From Rhodobacteraceae bacterium HTCC2083 (GTDB lineage Bacteria > Pseudomonadota > Alphaproteobacteria > Rhodobacterales > Rhodobacteraceae), in contig DS995276.1 in NCBI GenBank assembly GCA_000156115.1, positions 2,489,719 to 2,553,718 of the forward strand: DNA of 64,000 nt. Reading direction: 5' to 3'. Made by a program: the position numbers and the translations under genes. Every line of letters begins with the position of its first letter. Position 1 is the first letter of the stretch. A model generated the notes under the pieces. The model did no database searches. It saw only the letters and a list, made by a program, of their open reading frames with translations, and was not told the origin of the DNA. This document shows, piece after piece, positions 43,024 through 52,900 of this stretch.

Positions 43024-45591
43024 ATGGCTAGCTTAACAAAACTTGTCGCACGGCTTTCTCCGTCGCTAAAAGTCTCTTTAGAAAACGGAGTTGGCGAAGC
43101 CATCAAACGCAAAGCTGCGGCTGTTGATACCGCGCATTGGCTTTATCATATCTTGTTTGGCAAAGACGTCGAGTTACAGGCGTTCCTCGAAGCACAAGGC
43201 GTCAACATGAGCGCGCTTCAATCCGAGCTTGAACGCGCAATGCCTATCGGGTCTGGTGATGGTGGCCGTCAACCAACGATCTCTGGCTCTGTCACAAAAT
43301 TGATTGAACAAGCCTGGCTTCAAGCCTCGGTAGAGATGAACTTGGGCCAGATAACACCGGAAGTTTTCTTTCTCGCAACACAGCTCCCCAGTTCTCTTGG
43401 TGTTCGCGCAGAGCCGCTTGAAGCGTTGAAGTCAATATCGACAGATGCTTTGCAAGCTTTCTGTGCTGAGCGTGGCAAAGCAGTTTTGGCGGCGTCTTCT
43501 GGTGGCGGCGGTGGCGTACCTACGGGAATCACCGGTGACGGGACGGCGCTTGAGAAATACACAATAAATCTTACAGAGCGTGCTCGTAACGGTGAATTGG
43601 ATACCGTTTTAGGACGCACCTCCGAAGTTGCTAAAGCGATCGACGTTCTTTTACGCAAGCGTCAAAACAACCCGATCTTGCTTGGTGCACCAGGCGTCGG
43701 AAAAACAGCCGTTGTCGAAGGTCTTGCTCTGAAAATTGCCTCGGGTGAGGTGCCTGAGCAATTGCAAGGGGCCGATCTGGTCAGTTTAGACATGGGATTG
43801 TTGCAAGCGGGCGCAAGCGTAAAGGGCGAATTTGAAGAGCGGCTGAAGAACGTAATCAACGAAGTTCAGGCCTCTGAAACGCCAATCATTGTCTTCATTG
43901 ACGAAGCGCATACAATGATTGGGGCAGGCGGCACAGAAGGCCAGAATGATGCTGCCAACTTGCTTAAGCCAGCATTGGCGCGTGGCGAATTTCGGACCGT
44001 TGGTGCAACAACATTTGCTGAATATAAGAAGTATTTTGAAAAAGATCCGGCCCTGTCGCGTCGTTTTCAACCTATCACAATTGAAGAACCCAGCCGTGAT
44101 GCTGCGATAAACATCCTTCGAGCGGTTGCCGAAGGCCTTAGTAAACATCACGACGTATTTGTGCGTGAAGAAGCAATCAAAGCTGCGGTTGACTTGTCAG
44201 TGCGCTTCATGCCAGCGCGTCGCTTGCCGGACAAAGCGATCAGCCTCATGGATACAGCCTGCGCAAGGGTTGCATTGTCACAACACGCACGGCCTGCACA
44301 AATCGAAGGGTTGGAAGAAGAACTGCGCTTTATCGAAGCTGAACTTGCAAAGTCGATATCCGACGCGCGGGTCTTTGGTGAGCCTGAGTTCGACCCGACA
44401 GAGCTGAATTCAAGCATTGAGGATCTTCGCTCTACTGTGGCGGATCGCATTTCACTTTGGGAGAATCAAAAGGAAAAAGTGGCCCATCGTTTGGAAGCGG
44501 CACGTGCGTCCATGGATGATGAGACGGCAACAACACCATTGTTTGAGGGATCCGAGGACGACGAGGACGTGATTGTGCATCCTTGGGTGACACAAGCGAC
44601 TGTGGCAGAAATCGTGTCTGACTGGACTGGCGTACCTGTGTCCAACTTAGGGGCGAGCGAAGCAGAACGCTTGCTGGCGCTGGAAGATACGCTCAAAGAG
44701 CGCGTGATTGGCCAGGATGCAGCAATTAATGCTATCGCGCGGTCTTTGAAAATTTCGCGCGCAGGCTTGACAGATACGCGCAAACCTATCGGTGTGTTTA
44801 TGATGTGTGGCCCGTCAGGTGTTGGTAAAACTGAAACGGCGCTTGCGATTGCAGATCAGTTCTTTGGCGGCGAAGATGCCGTCACGACGATCAACATGAC
44901 CGAGTTCAAAGAAGCGCATAAAGTCTCGATGTTGCTTGGTGCGGCTGCTGGATATGTTGGTTATGGCAAAGGCGGCGTTTTAACAGAAGCTGTACGACGT
45001 AGGCCATACTGTGTACTTTTGCTTGACGAAATGGAGAAGGCGCACCGTGAAATTCACGACATCTTCTTCCAGATTTTCGACAAAGGTCACATCAGTGACA
45101 GTGAAGGAAATGAAGTCGATTTCCGCAATACGATTATCATCATGACGTCGAATGCTGGTGGCGAAGAGATTCGCGACTATATTGATAGTGTTGATCACGA
45201 TCCGGATTCAGATGAATTGAACGCGCATCTGCGACCATTGCTGCTCGATTTCTTCAGCCCTGCATTTATCGGGCGAACTGAGCTTATCGCATATCGTCCG
45301 CTGACACCTGAAGTGGGTGGCATGTTGACAGAAATTCACTTGAATCGCATCAAAAAGCGCATTCATGCGCAATATGGTGCTGCTTTTGCATGGGAACAGA
45401 GTTTTGTGGACTACGTCGTGAACTCCAATTCAGACCCGCTTTCGGGTGGACGTGCGTTGGAAGCAATCATCAACAAAAAATTTCTGCCAAAACTGGCTGA
45501 GTATTGTATCAGCAAGGTCATTGAGGGTACACAATTGGAAACCATCACTGTTGCCCATGATGGAGAAGAAGTCGTGCTTACTATGGAGTAA
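43024..45591 (+). CDS. tssH: T6SS sheath-disassembly ATPase ClpV (TssH)
   Basis: An 855-residue AAA+ unfoldase that dismantles the contracted TssBC sheath. The N-domain is at ~1-165. The first AAA has Walker [14 protein letters not shown] (~222) and Walker [10 protein letters not shown] (~288). A middle domain is at ~430-520. The second AAA has Walker [13 protein letters not shown] (~596) and Walker [12 protein letters not shown] (~663). The Gly-rich linker after the N-domain and the absence of a ClpP-binding loop fit ClpV rather than ClpB. ATG 43024 directly follows tssG by ten bases. Confidence 0.96.
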   Translation: MASLTKLVARLSPSLKVSLENGVGEAIKRKAAAVDTAHWLYHILFGKDVELQAFLEAQGVNMSALQSELERAMPIGSGDGGRQPTISGSVTKLIEQAWLQASVEMNLGQITPEVFFLATQLPSSLGVRAEPLEALKSISTDALQAFCAERGKAVLAASSGGGGGVPTGITGDGTALEKYTINLTERARNGELDTVLGRTSEVAKAIDVLLRKRQNNPILLGAPGVGKTAVVEGLALKIASGEVPEQLQGADLVSLDMGLLQAGASVKGEFEERLKNVINEVQASETPIIVFIDEAHTMIGAGGTEGQNDAANLLKPALARGEFRTVGATTFAEYKKYFEKDPALSRRFQPITIEEPSRDAAINILRAVAEGLSKHHDVFVREEAIKAAVDLSVRFMPARRLPDKAISLMDTACARVALSQHARPAQIEGLEEELRFIEAELAKSISDARVFGEPEFDPTELNSSIEDLRSTVADRISLWENQKEKVAHRLEAARASMDDETATTPLFEGSEDDEDVIVHPWVTQATVAEIVSDWTGVPVSNLGASEAERLLALEDTLKERVIGQDAAINAIARSLKISRAGLTDTRKPIGVFMMCGPSGVGKTETALAIADQFFGGEDAVTTINMTEFKEAHKVSMLLGAAAGYVGYGKGGVLTEAVRRRPYCVLLLDEMEKAHREIHDIFFQIFDKGHISDSEGNEVDFRNTIIIMTSNAGGEEIRDYIDSVDHDPDSDELNAHLRPLLLDFFSPAFIGRTELIAYRPLTPEVGGMLTEIHLNRIKKRIHAQYGAAFAWEQSFVDYVVNSNSDPLSGGRALEAIINKKFLPKLAEYCISKVIEGTQLETITVAHDGEEVVLTME

Positions 45592-45595
45592 TGCC

Positions 45596-46327
45596 ATGAA
45601 CCTTTACCTATTTTGTTCGACCTTGGTCGCCGCGATATTCGCGGCGACTGCTTCGTTTTCCCCAAATGCATTGTCTGCGCAGGTTGCGCAACCATTGCGG
45701 CTCGCGACGCAAGACTTGCCTCCTTATCAAATGATCAAAGGCGACAAGATGGTTGGAATTGCTGTTGATCGTGTCAAATGCGTGCTTGATGGGATGAATA
45801 TCCCTTATGAATTTCATTTGACTTCATGGTCAGAGGCGCAGTTAGGAACCGAAACCGGCAAATTCGATGGGTTTTTTGTGGGTTCGTCTAATTCTTCTCG
45901 GGCGCGGTATTCAGTCCCGACAGAGCCAGTCGTCTCGGAAAACCTCGCATGGTACTTGCCAATTAATTCGGAAATTAATCCAAACAATGCCAGAGATAAG
46001 TTGCGGGCGAGATATAGTGCAAAGTTTGCTACATCCAAATGGCGTTACCTGCACCGAAACGGCTATAATGTTGTGATGCGCCCGCGAGATGCAGATTCGC
46101 TTTTGAATATGTTGTTAGTGGGCGATGTTGATGTGGCCTTAGAGTACGAGCTTATTTTTTCACACTTTATGGCGGAACGTAGTTTGAACGAGAAACAATT
46201 TCAGAAAATTCCATTCCGTCGCCAAAATATGGGGGTGCATTTAGCAAAGCGATTTGTTGATTCTAATCCATTGTTCCTGAACCGTTTTAACGCGCGTTTG
46301 ACGCAATGCGTGGTATCTATTCAATGA
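45596..46327 (+). CDS. Family-3 periplasmic solute-binding protein inside the T6SS operon
   Basis: A 243-residue protein with a signal peptide (about residues 1-27). The mature part is like bacterial extracellular solute-binding proteins, family 3: LRLATQDLPPYQMIKGDKMVG, DGFFVGSSNSSRARYSVPTEP and LNMLLVGDVDVALEYE. These usually bind amino acids. The ATG lies four bases after clpV and the stop overlaps the FHA gene start by four bases. It is thus co-expressed with tss genes, without any permease. It may act as a ligand receptor for the secretion system or be a periplasmic accessory; nothing more can be said. Confidence 0.8.
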   Translation: MNLYLFCSTLVAAIFAATASFSPNALSAQVAQPLRLATQDLPPYQMIKGDKMVGIAVDRVKCVLDGMNIPYEFHLTSWSEAQLGTETGKFDGFFVGSSNSSRARYSVPTEPVVSENLAWYLPINSEINPNNARDKLRARYSAKFATSKWRYLHRNGYNVVMRPRDADSLLNMLLVGDVDVALEYELIFSHFMAERSLNEKQFQKIPFRRQNMGVHLAKRFVDSNPLFLNRFNARLTQCVVSIQ

Positions 46328-47211
46328 CTCTGAGCGTTCAACTCATTCAGATTCCGTCGGCCGAAACTGTGCCCAAACGTGAGTTCTACATTAATAATCC
46401 AACAATCAAGATTGGTCGGGACTATGCGGCCGATATTTGTTTGCCGGATATGTCAGGAAAGATGTCTCGGATCCACTTGATGGTTTTTCGCCTAGATAGC
46501 GGTGGCTACACGGTCACAGACACAAGTACGAATGGTGCCAAGCTCAACAATGAACCACTTGCCAGCAAAGAAGTGCAGTCGCTGAATGATGGCGATGTTT
46601 TAAGTTTTGCGGGATACCGGCTTTTGCTTGGGATCGTTGAAAATGTTGTTGCAGACGATTCAATCGAATTCATTTCTGAGCACACATTTGATCGTCAAAC
46701 GGATGTGTCCAGCACTGAACCGATCTTGGCAGATCAAGAGATTGAAGAACTGCCCCTCGAACCTGATAAAGGGTTTTCGCAGGTTGAAGTCGATATGGAT
46801 TCTGATTTGTTGTTTGATCCATTTGCGGACGGGCCGACCATTCTTGAAAGCGCCGAAAGCGAAATCGCCAAGCGCGGCGCGTCTGTTATGGACGTTGATT
46901 TTGATGAAGCACCACAGGTTTCCAAGATGCCGCAGCATATGGGTGCGAATAGTCTTCAAGATATTTATGCACGTGCGGGCATGCGGCGTGAAAATGTTGT
47001 CGAAGCTATGGAGCGGGCGCTGGAGAAATTTCTCAACGAACTTGATCCGGCCGAGCTGCAAGCAGATTACGACGAATATATCCCGATGCTTGCGAGCCGT
47101 AAAAAGCGCTACTGGACAATTCATCACCGCCAATTTGCTAAAAAACGAACCAACGGTGAATTCCGCCGCACGTTCATGTCGCTCTTTGCTGAAGAGATGC
47201 GCAAACTATGA
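46324..47211 (+). CDS. T6SS-associated FHA-domain protein (TagH/Fha)
   Basis: A 295-residue protein. The N-terminal FHA domain (about residues 24-98) has the phosphothreonine-binding set: KIGRDYAADICLP (Gly-Arg), MSRIHLMVF (Ser, His) and TDTSTNGAKLN (Asn-Gly). The middle is acidic. The C-terminus (about residues 220-290) is the VI_FHA domain, with RRENVVEAMERALEKFLNEL. Fha proteins can be activated by PpkA-type phosphorylation of a Thr. No classic PpkA or PppA is encoded here; the kinase-like gene at 25073 is the only candidate. Confidence 0.9.
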   Translation: MTLSVQLIQIPSAETVPKREFYINNPTIKIGRDYAADICLPDMSGKMSRIHLMVFRLDSGGYTVTDTSTNGAKLNNEPLASKEVQSLNDGDVLSFAGYRLLLGIVENVVADDSIEFISEHTFDRQTDVSSTEPILADQEIEELPLEPDKGFSQVEVDMDSDLLFDPFADGPTILESAESEIAKRGASVMDVDFDEAPQVSKMPQHMGANSLQDIYARAGMRRENVVEAMERALEKFLNELDPAELQADYDEYIPMLASRKKRYWTIHHRQFAKKRTNGEFRRTFMSLFAEEMRKL

Positions 47212-47765
47212 CGCGTCGCCTATCTCAGATTTTGGTACTTTTGTGCGTCACGCTTGTTGTGTTAGTTTCCTGTGGCGACCAAGGGAAAAAGGCTCCGACC
47301 AATAAAACGATTGGAATCGAAGCGGGCCCAAATTTAAATCAGTATAACGATTCTGCAAATCCGATTGTCTTGCGCCTGTATCAACTCAGTTCACGCACCG
47401 AATTCGAAGCGGCAGAGTTCTGGGGCATTTTCAACAACGACGCCCCTGATCTTGCGGGGACAATTTTGGACAAACGCTCTCTTTCGCCGCTTTATCCGGG
47501 CGAGAAACGTTTGGTGGCCTTCGATCTTCAACCGGACGTATTCTATATCGCCGCCTTCGCGGAATTTTCCGATTATGAGAATCAGAACTTCAAGGCTGTT
47601 GTTCCGATTAGCGATAAGCGACTTGATAACGGTGTCACTATCTCAGTGACGTCATCTGGTGTATCCATACAGTTCCGCAAGCCTGAAGATGAAAAAGAGG
47701 ATTCGGAAAAGAAGCCTAGTTTGCTTGCGAAGCTGTTAAAGGGTCTCCTAGGGGGTGGCAAATGA
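47208..47765 (+). CDS. tssJ: T6SS outer-membrane lipoprotein TssJ
   Basis: A 185-residue lipoprotein. The signal peptide ends in a lipobox LVSC with Cys22. The mature beta-sandwich has the TssJ pattern: IVLRLYQLSSRTEFEAAEFW, followed by YPGEKRLVAFDLQPDVFYIA. The C-terminus is Lys/Gly rich. TssJ anchors TssM to the outer membrane. It overlaps both neighbours by four bases. Confidence 0.93.
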   Translation: MTRRLSQILVLLCVTLVVLVSCGDQGKKAPTNKTIGIEAGPNLNQYNDSANPIVLRLYQLSSRTEFEAAEFWGIFNNDAPDLAGTILDKRSLSPLYPGEKRLVAFDLQPDVFYIAAFAEFSDYENQNFKAVVPISDKRLDNGVTISVTSSGVSIQFRKPEDEKEDSEKKPSLLAKLLKGLLGGGK

Positions 47766-49084
47766 CGAATGGATCGGTCGTTTGGAGCGAGGGCATGTTT
47801 ATTGCGCCTCAGCATTTCCAGCATCTGGATGTGACAGTTCAACGCTACGTCAATGAAGTGGCGCAGTTGGATCTGAGTTATGGGGACTATGGCGCCAGTC
47901 TATTAGATATCAATCTCGATATGCTCAAGATAGGCAAAATTGCAATTCGCGATGCGGCCGGTGTTTTTCCCGATCGTTTGTTCTTTCGCCTTTCAAAAGA
48001 ACTGGTTGCGGATATTCCTGATGGTGTCGTCGAAGAGACCGTCCATTTAGCGATACCACTCGCGATTACTGGCAATGTTCAATTTGGCGAGCAGGGCGAA
48101 AAAGTGCGCATGATCAAAACGCGCTCTGAACTTCGCGATCTCAACGATCCCTCAAACGAGGCCATCGATACTGAATTAGCGCATGCCGGGGTTTGTCTGC
48201 GTTTGGGTAGCGAAGATTTTTCAGGATTTGCGTCTTTCCCAATTGCGCGCATTTTGGAAAAAACTGCGGAAGGAAGGGTTGTACTTGATCGCTCTTTCGT
48301 GCCGCATGTTTTACGCGTCCAAGCTTCGAAAGTCCTGACTGAGCGTTTGGAAGAAACGATTGCGTTGGCTCGAGCACGCGCCTCTAATGCAGCTGGTCGC
48401 GTCGCTGCCGACACAGGAACGCGCAGTGAGACCAGCTTGATGACAGAGCGGCAAGAACTGCAGACTCTAAATCGTTGGCTTTTGAAAATGCAAAACGAAG
48501 CCGTTGCTGGCTCGATTGGTCCGCGCCGGTTGTTTCTGGACTTGGCCAGTATGTCGGTTGAGCTTGACGCGATTTTAGGGCAGGCGACTGATCCAGACCT
48601 GATTTACAATCCTGACAAAATGCCTGCAGCGTTCGAGACTATTTTTGCCAGTCTGCGTAAAAAACTCACTTTGGTGAAACCCGCGAGCGTGATGGCTTTG
48701 TCTTGGAACACCGAGTTGTTTGAAGCGCGACGAGTGCTTCGATTGATCATCCCAGGCTCCGTGCTCAGCGAAGGAAGGCGTCCGATCTTGGCACTTAGCG
48801 GACCCGACAATGCGCAAGCTTTATCAGAATTGGGACCTTTAGCATGCAAGTTGGCGGGACTTTCCGCAATGCCTGAATTGGTCGCACGTGGTCTTCCGGG
48901 CATTGAACTTAAAGCGTTAAGCGTTGCGCCGCCAGAACTGCGCAGCCGTGCCGATGCCGCATTCTTTGCCGTCAACACTAGCAGCGAATTCTGGCAACGG
49001 TTTTTAGAAAAACGAGAGGCGCTCGCCTTGCACGTAGATGATCGGATCCGAACAGTGGATGCGATCTTATATATGTTAGACTAG
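47762..49084 (+). CDS. tssK: T6SS baseplate protein TssK
   Basis: A 440-residue TssK that links the baseplate wedge to the TssLM membrane complex. It starts MTNGSVVWSEGMFIAPQHFQ, the family's most conserved segment. ARASNAAGRVAADTG and RLFLDLASMSVELDAI follow, and the C-terminal shell domain ends at DAILYMLD. Complete length. Confidence 0.96.
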   Translation: MTNGSVVWSEGMFIAPQHFQHLDVTVQRYVNEVAQLDLSYGDYGASLLDINLDMLKIGKIAIRDAAGVFPDRLFFRLSKELVADIPDGVVEETVHLAIPLAITGNVQFGEQGEKVRMIKTRSELRDLNDPSNEAIDTELAHAGVCLRLGSEDFSGFASFPIARILEKTAEGRVVLDRSFVPHVLRVQASKVLTERLEETIALARARASNAAGRVAADTGTRSETSLMTERQELQTLNRWLLKMQNEAVAGSIGPRRLFLDLASMSVELDAILGQATDPDLIYNPDKMPAAFETIFASLRKKLTLVKPASVMALSWNTELFEARRVLRLIIPGSVLSEGRRPILALSGPDNAQALSELGPLACKLAGLSAMPELVARGLPGIELKALSVAPPELRSRADAAFFAVNTSSEFWQRFLEKREALALHVDDRIRTVDAILYMLD

Positions 49085-49086
49085 CT

Positions 49087-49959
49087 ATGGACGTAAATCC
49101 CCCAGAGACAGCAACAATTACGATCACACCTGAAGGGGTGGCTGAGACTAAAGCCGTGCCTTTAGCGCCTGTTTCTGCGAGTGATTTACAAACTTTTGAT
49201 CGCACGCTTGCGCATTATTCCGGATCTAAAAACACGCTTATCAATGCATCTGCTGAACTGCTGGCGGTGTGTGGAACGATTTCAAGGATGGAAGCGGGGG
49301 ATCAACTCAACGCGACTCGACTGGAAATGTCACGCGCAATCATTGATCTAAAATACAAAATTGTACGGATGGATTACCCGCCATCAGTTGCTGAAAACTT
49401 ATGTCTTTTGTTCGCAATCGCGCTGGATGAGCTTATTCTTGTTAGCCCTTGGGGACCTGAAAGTGGTTGGGAAAACCGCACGCTTGTTGCGGATCTATTC
49501 GGTTTTCGCGACGGTGGTGATCGCTTTTACAGCATTGCTGATCGCGCGTTGATGCAACCGCGTGCCTTACGTGAATTCATTGAAATAATCTACATTCTCC
49601 TCAAGCTTGGGTTTCGAGGGAAATACAGTCGTAGCAATGAACACGAACGGGATCGCCTAATTGATAGGTTGGAATCCGCGCTAAACTTGTATGTTCAAAA
49701 GACAGCCAAAGACCCGATTGGTCGTGCTCTAACTGATAGCACACCACCGTCGCACATAATTCCAACGCGCTATAAACTTATGGCCGCGGGGCTTGCTATT
49801 GCAGCGATTACGCTGGTTTTCTTAGGGTTACACCGTCAATCACAGAATTTACTACTTGCAGACTTTTTAGAAAAGCGCGAGATCGCTGAAGGGGCCAGTA
49901 CGAACAGTTTCGTATTTTCCAGTGAAACCGGCAAAGTCGCAGTTGTGCCGCGCAAATGA
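49087..49959 (+). CDS. tssL: T6SS inner-membrane protein TssL (DotU family), no OmpA domain
   Basis: A 290-residue TssL. The cytoplasmic DotU domain (about residues 30-200) shows LLFAIALDELILVSPWGP and EIIYILLKLGFRGKYSR. One membrane helix is at ~228-247 (KLMAAGLAIAAITLVFLGL), with a short periplasmic tail of ~40 residues. There is no OmpA-like peptidoglycan-binding domain, so anchoring to the cell wall must come from another protein; TssM supplies a suitable module. It overlaps tssM by four bases. Confidence 0.94.
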   Translation: MDVNPPETATITITPEGVAETKAVPLAPVSASDLQTFDRTLAHYSGSKNTLINASAELLAVCGTISRMEAGDQLNATRLEMSRAIIDLKYKIVRMDYPPSVAENLCLLFAIALDELILVSPWGPESGWENRTLVADLFGFRDGGDRFYSIADRALMQPRALREFIEIIYILLKLGFRGKYSRSNEHERDRLIDRLESALNLYVQKTAKDPIGRALTDSTPPSHIIPTRYKLMAAGLAIAAITLVFLGLHRQSQNLLLADFLEKREIAEGASTNSFVFSSETGKVAVVPRK

Positions 49960-52900
49960 CCAAAACAAGAGCCATCAAGATCGCTTTGTTGATCTTTCTG
50001 ATTGTTGCAGTGGTGCAGCTTGGCTGGATCATTGTGACATGGCTGCTTGGAACTCCGTTTGGTCTAGGACGTTACATCTGGCTTGGTATTCTAATTGGAG
50101 TGTCTTTGATCGTTTTGATTGTCACTTTGATTTTCCGGACCAGTATTTGGGTCTTCGATCCTGTCATGGTCAAAATGCGCGAGCTGCGCCAGGTAGCAAA
50201 AAAGCAGTTTCGTCAAGCTGCGTCACGTGCGCGGGTAATCGATAAGCGAAACGACTGTGTGCCATGGAACCTTTTTCTCGCGATGCGCAAGGAAAGCCGA
50301 TCAACCTTGATGGCTGAATTGGGCTATGTCGCGTTTGGCGATCCGGTCAGCTATAAGGGCTTGGAGTTTACAACATGGACTTCGCCAACTGCGGTTGCAT
50401 ACCGCGTTGAGATAGATGCAGGCGAAGAGCTGTCTTTTGATCTTCTAGACATCATTTTGAAGCTCCTGTTCAAGGGCCGACCCAGCATGGCTATTAATGC
50501 GGGCTACGTCGAATATGAACTCGCCGATCTCATGCGATCTGCGGCCACTGAGGTGGGCAACATAACAACGACGAACCGCATTCTGAATGTTGTTTCAGAT
50601 CGATTTGGAATAGATGTACCTGTGCATGTCACGCTGACGGGTCTAGAGCATTTGCCAGACCTAGCGCGTGCAGCTATGCTGACTGGGCAAATGGGCGAGG
50701 AGACTATATTTGGTGGCTTCTTAGTGCGGGACAAATACAATTTGTCCGACCGTATTGATGATCTGTTTGATGACATGGTCAAAGCTTTAAATGCCAATCA
50801 ATTGACTGCCCTACAAAAGCAAATCGCACCTGAATTTTGCGCGGCTTTGTCAAATGCACCATTCCAACTTTCCCTTGTTCAAGAACAGCTTAAATCGCGC
50901 ATGGCTAAGCTGGTACAAGCAAGGCCTCCGCGTCAAAATCCGCTTAACTTGCACAGCATTGCTTTTGTGGGGGGGCGCGTCGAAATGACGGCGGTCGACC
51001 CGCTTAGCCAATTGGCGGGCTCACGTTTTTTCAGTTCTGTCCCGCTAACCAGCTTTCTTGATGAAGCAACAGACAGCGTCACAATAGAAAATGCAGGGCT
51101 GCTTGCGTCGGCATATCACCGCGAAGGTTTTGTGATTAAGCCCAACAGAGGCCAAAGCGCACAAAGAACGATAAATGCGACAGCTTGGTCATTGGTTCTC
51201 TTTGGGATTGTGGCATTGTTTGTCTACCTTGTTTGGGACAATTACAGATCATACACGGCGATCAATGAAAGGCTAAAAACTTCGTTTGAGCGTTATTTCG
51301 ATGAGGTCGCAAAGCTGACGACAGATTCAGATTTCTTGGTGCAACGTGTCCTGAGCCTGCAGCCGATACGTGAAGAACTTGAAAACTACGACGCGCTCAA
51401 TGAAATTCCGCGTCGGGCCTATCTTCCCAATTGGTCGATGGAGGATATGTATACCGGACTTTATAAAGAAGAGCTTACCGAAGGTTTGCAAGCCTCTCTA
51501 ATTAGCTTCATGGAAAAGGAAACATTCGCTTTTAACAGTCTTCAAGATGGTGTCGAGTTGATCAGGCTCGCGGCTGTGGAAACTCAGATGTATTCTGACC
51601 AAAGCGAGCATGAAGAAGAATTGATTGCCTACTTTGCGGATGGATTAAGTGCTGAGGGCGAAGTGTCCGGAATCTTTCAATCACAATTGAAGAAAACGCT
51701 TGAAGATTTATTCGAGCTGAACGATCCACCAGAAACACGTAATAAAGCGCTTCGAACAGTCGTCAACAAAACACTTTCGGCACTAGATTCAGATGAATTG
51801 CTCTATCGCTCGCTCATGCGCCGTTCTACGAATGCAGAGCGGGTTGACTTACGGCAAGTGATCGGGCCGCGTTTCTTCGAAGTCTTTGTGCCAATTGATG
51901 ATGCGCAGTCCTATTTGGTGCCGCGTGCGTACACGCGCGCTGGGTTTGATCAGTTCTTTGATGATGGCAAAATTGCGCATTTGGGACCGATGATAAACAA
52001 CTTTACTGATGTGATTGGCACTCTTGATAGCGCCAAAGAAAATGCAATCACACGTGGTGTCAGTCAAAGATATAATGCCGATTATATCGCCAGTTGGAGC
52101 GCCTTCCTATCATCGCTGAAATTACGCGAAGCCGCAGATTGGAGCGATGCGCAGATTTTGATGAATGCGCTGACCAACCCGGCTGAAAACCCTGTGAACA
52201 GACTGACGTCGGCACTGACACAGAACACCGACATAAAGGTCTTTTTGCCGGTGCCTGAGATGCCTGTTGCTGCAGAGGTTGGTAAAGTACCAAAGCCAGC
52301 AGCGGCGGCCACCGCGCCACTTTTGGCACCTGCGTCCTCAAGCTTGGAAGCTGCGGCTGCGTTTAACATTCGTTCGGCTTTTCAACCGTATTTGGTTGCA
52401 CTACGCGCCGAAGGCGATCAGCTCAGCCAGTTTGATTTGTTTCTGTCCTATGCCCGCGATGTGAACCGCTGGTTGGAAGAAGCTGCAAAAGCACCCAATG
52501 GCGCTGGCTCTTATCTGTTTGAGCAATTTCAAGACACCGAAAGCACCAATCCTCTGGCAATCCTCAATTCCTTGGTGATCCGCTCCGAATTGGACATCAT
52601 TCGCGATTTTGGACGCAGTATTACTAACACGCTTGATGATAGCGCGATGGAGTTTATTTTTGACTATATCGACGGCCAGTGGCAGGAACAAATCTTACAG
52701 CCTCATGGTGCGACCTTATCGCAAACCTTCCCGTTTGATCAGTTCTCAGACAGCGATATGCCGCTTGACGAGTTCGCTGATCTGTTCGCTCCCGAGGGCA
52801 AGTTAAATACATTTGAAGCGACTTATCTTTCCCGATTTAAGACCCAAAGCGGTGTCTACATGCCACGCAATACGTTCTTGCTGACTGGGCGCACAGATGT

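Noticed and set aside
46607-47305. 232-codon plus-strand frame overlapping the FHA gene
   Set aside because: The FHA frame has a recognisable domain at both ends; the alternative frame has Cys/Arg/Ile-rich unnatural composition.
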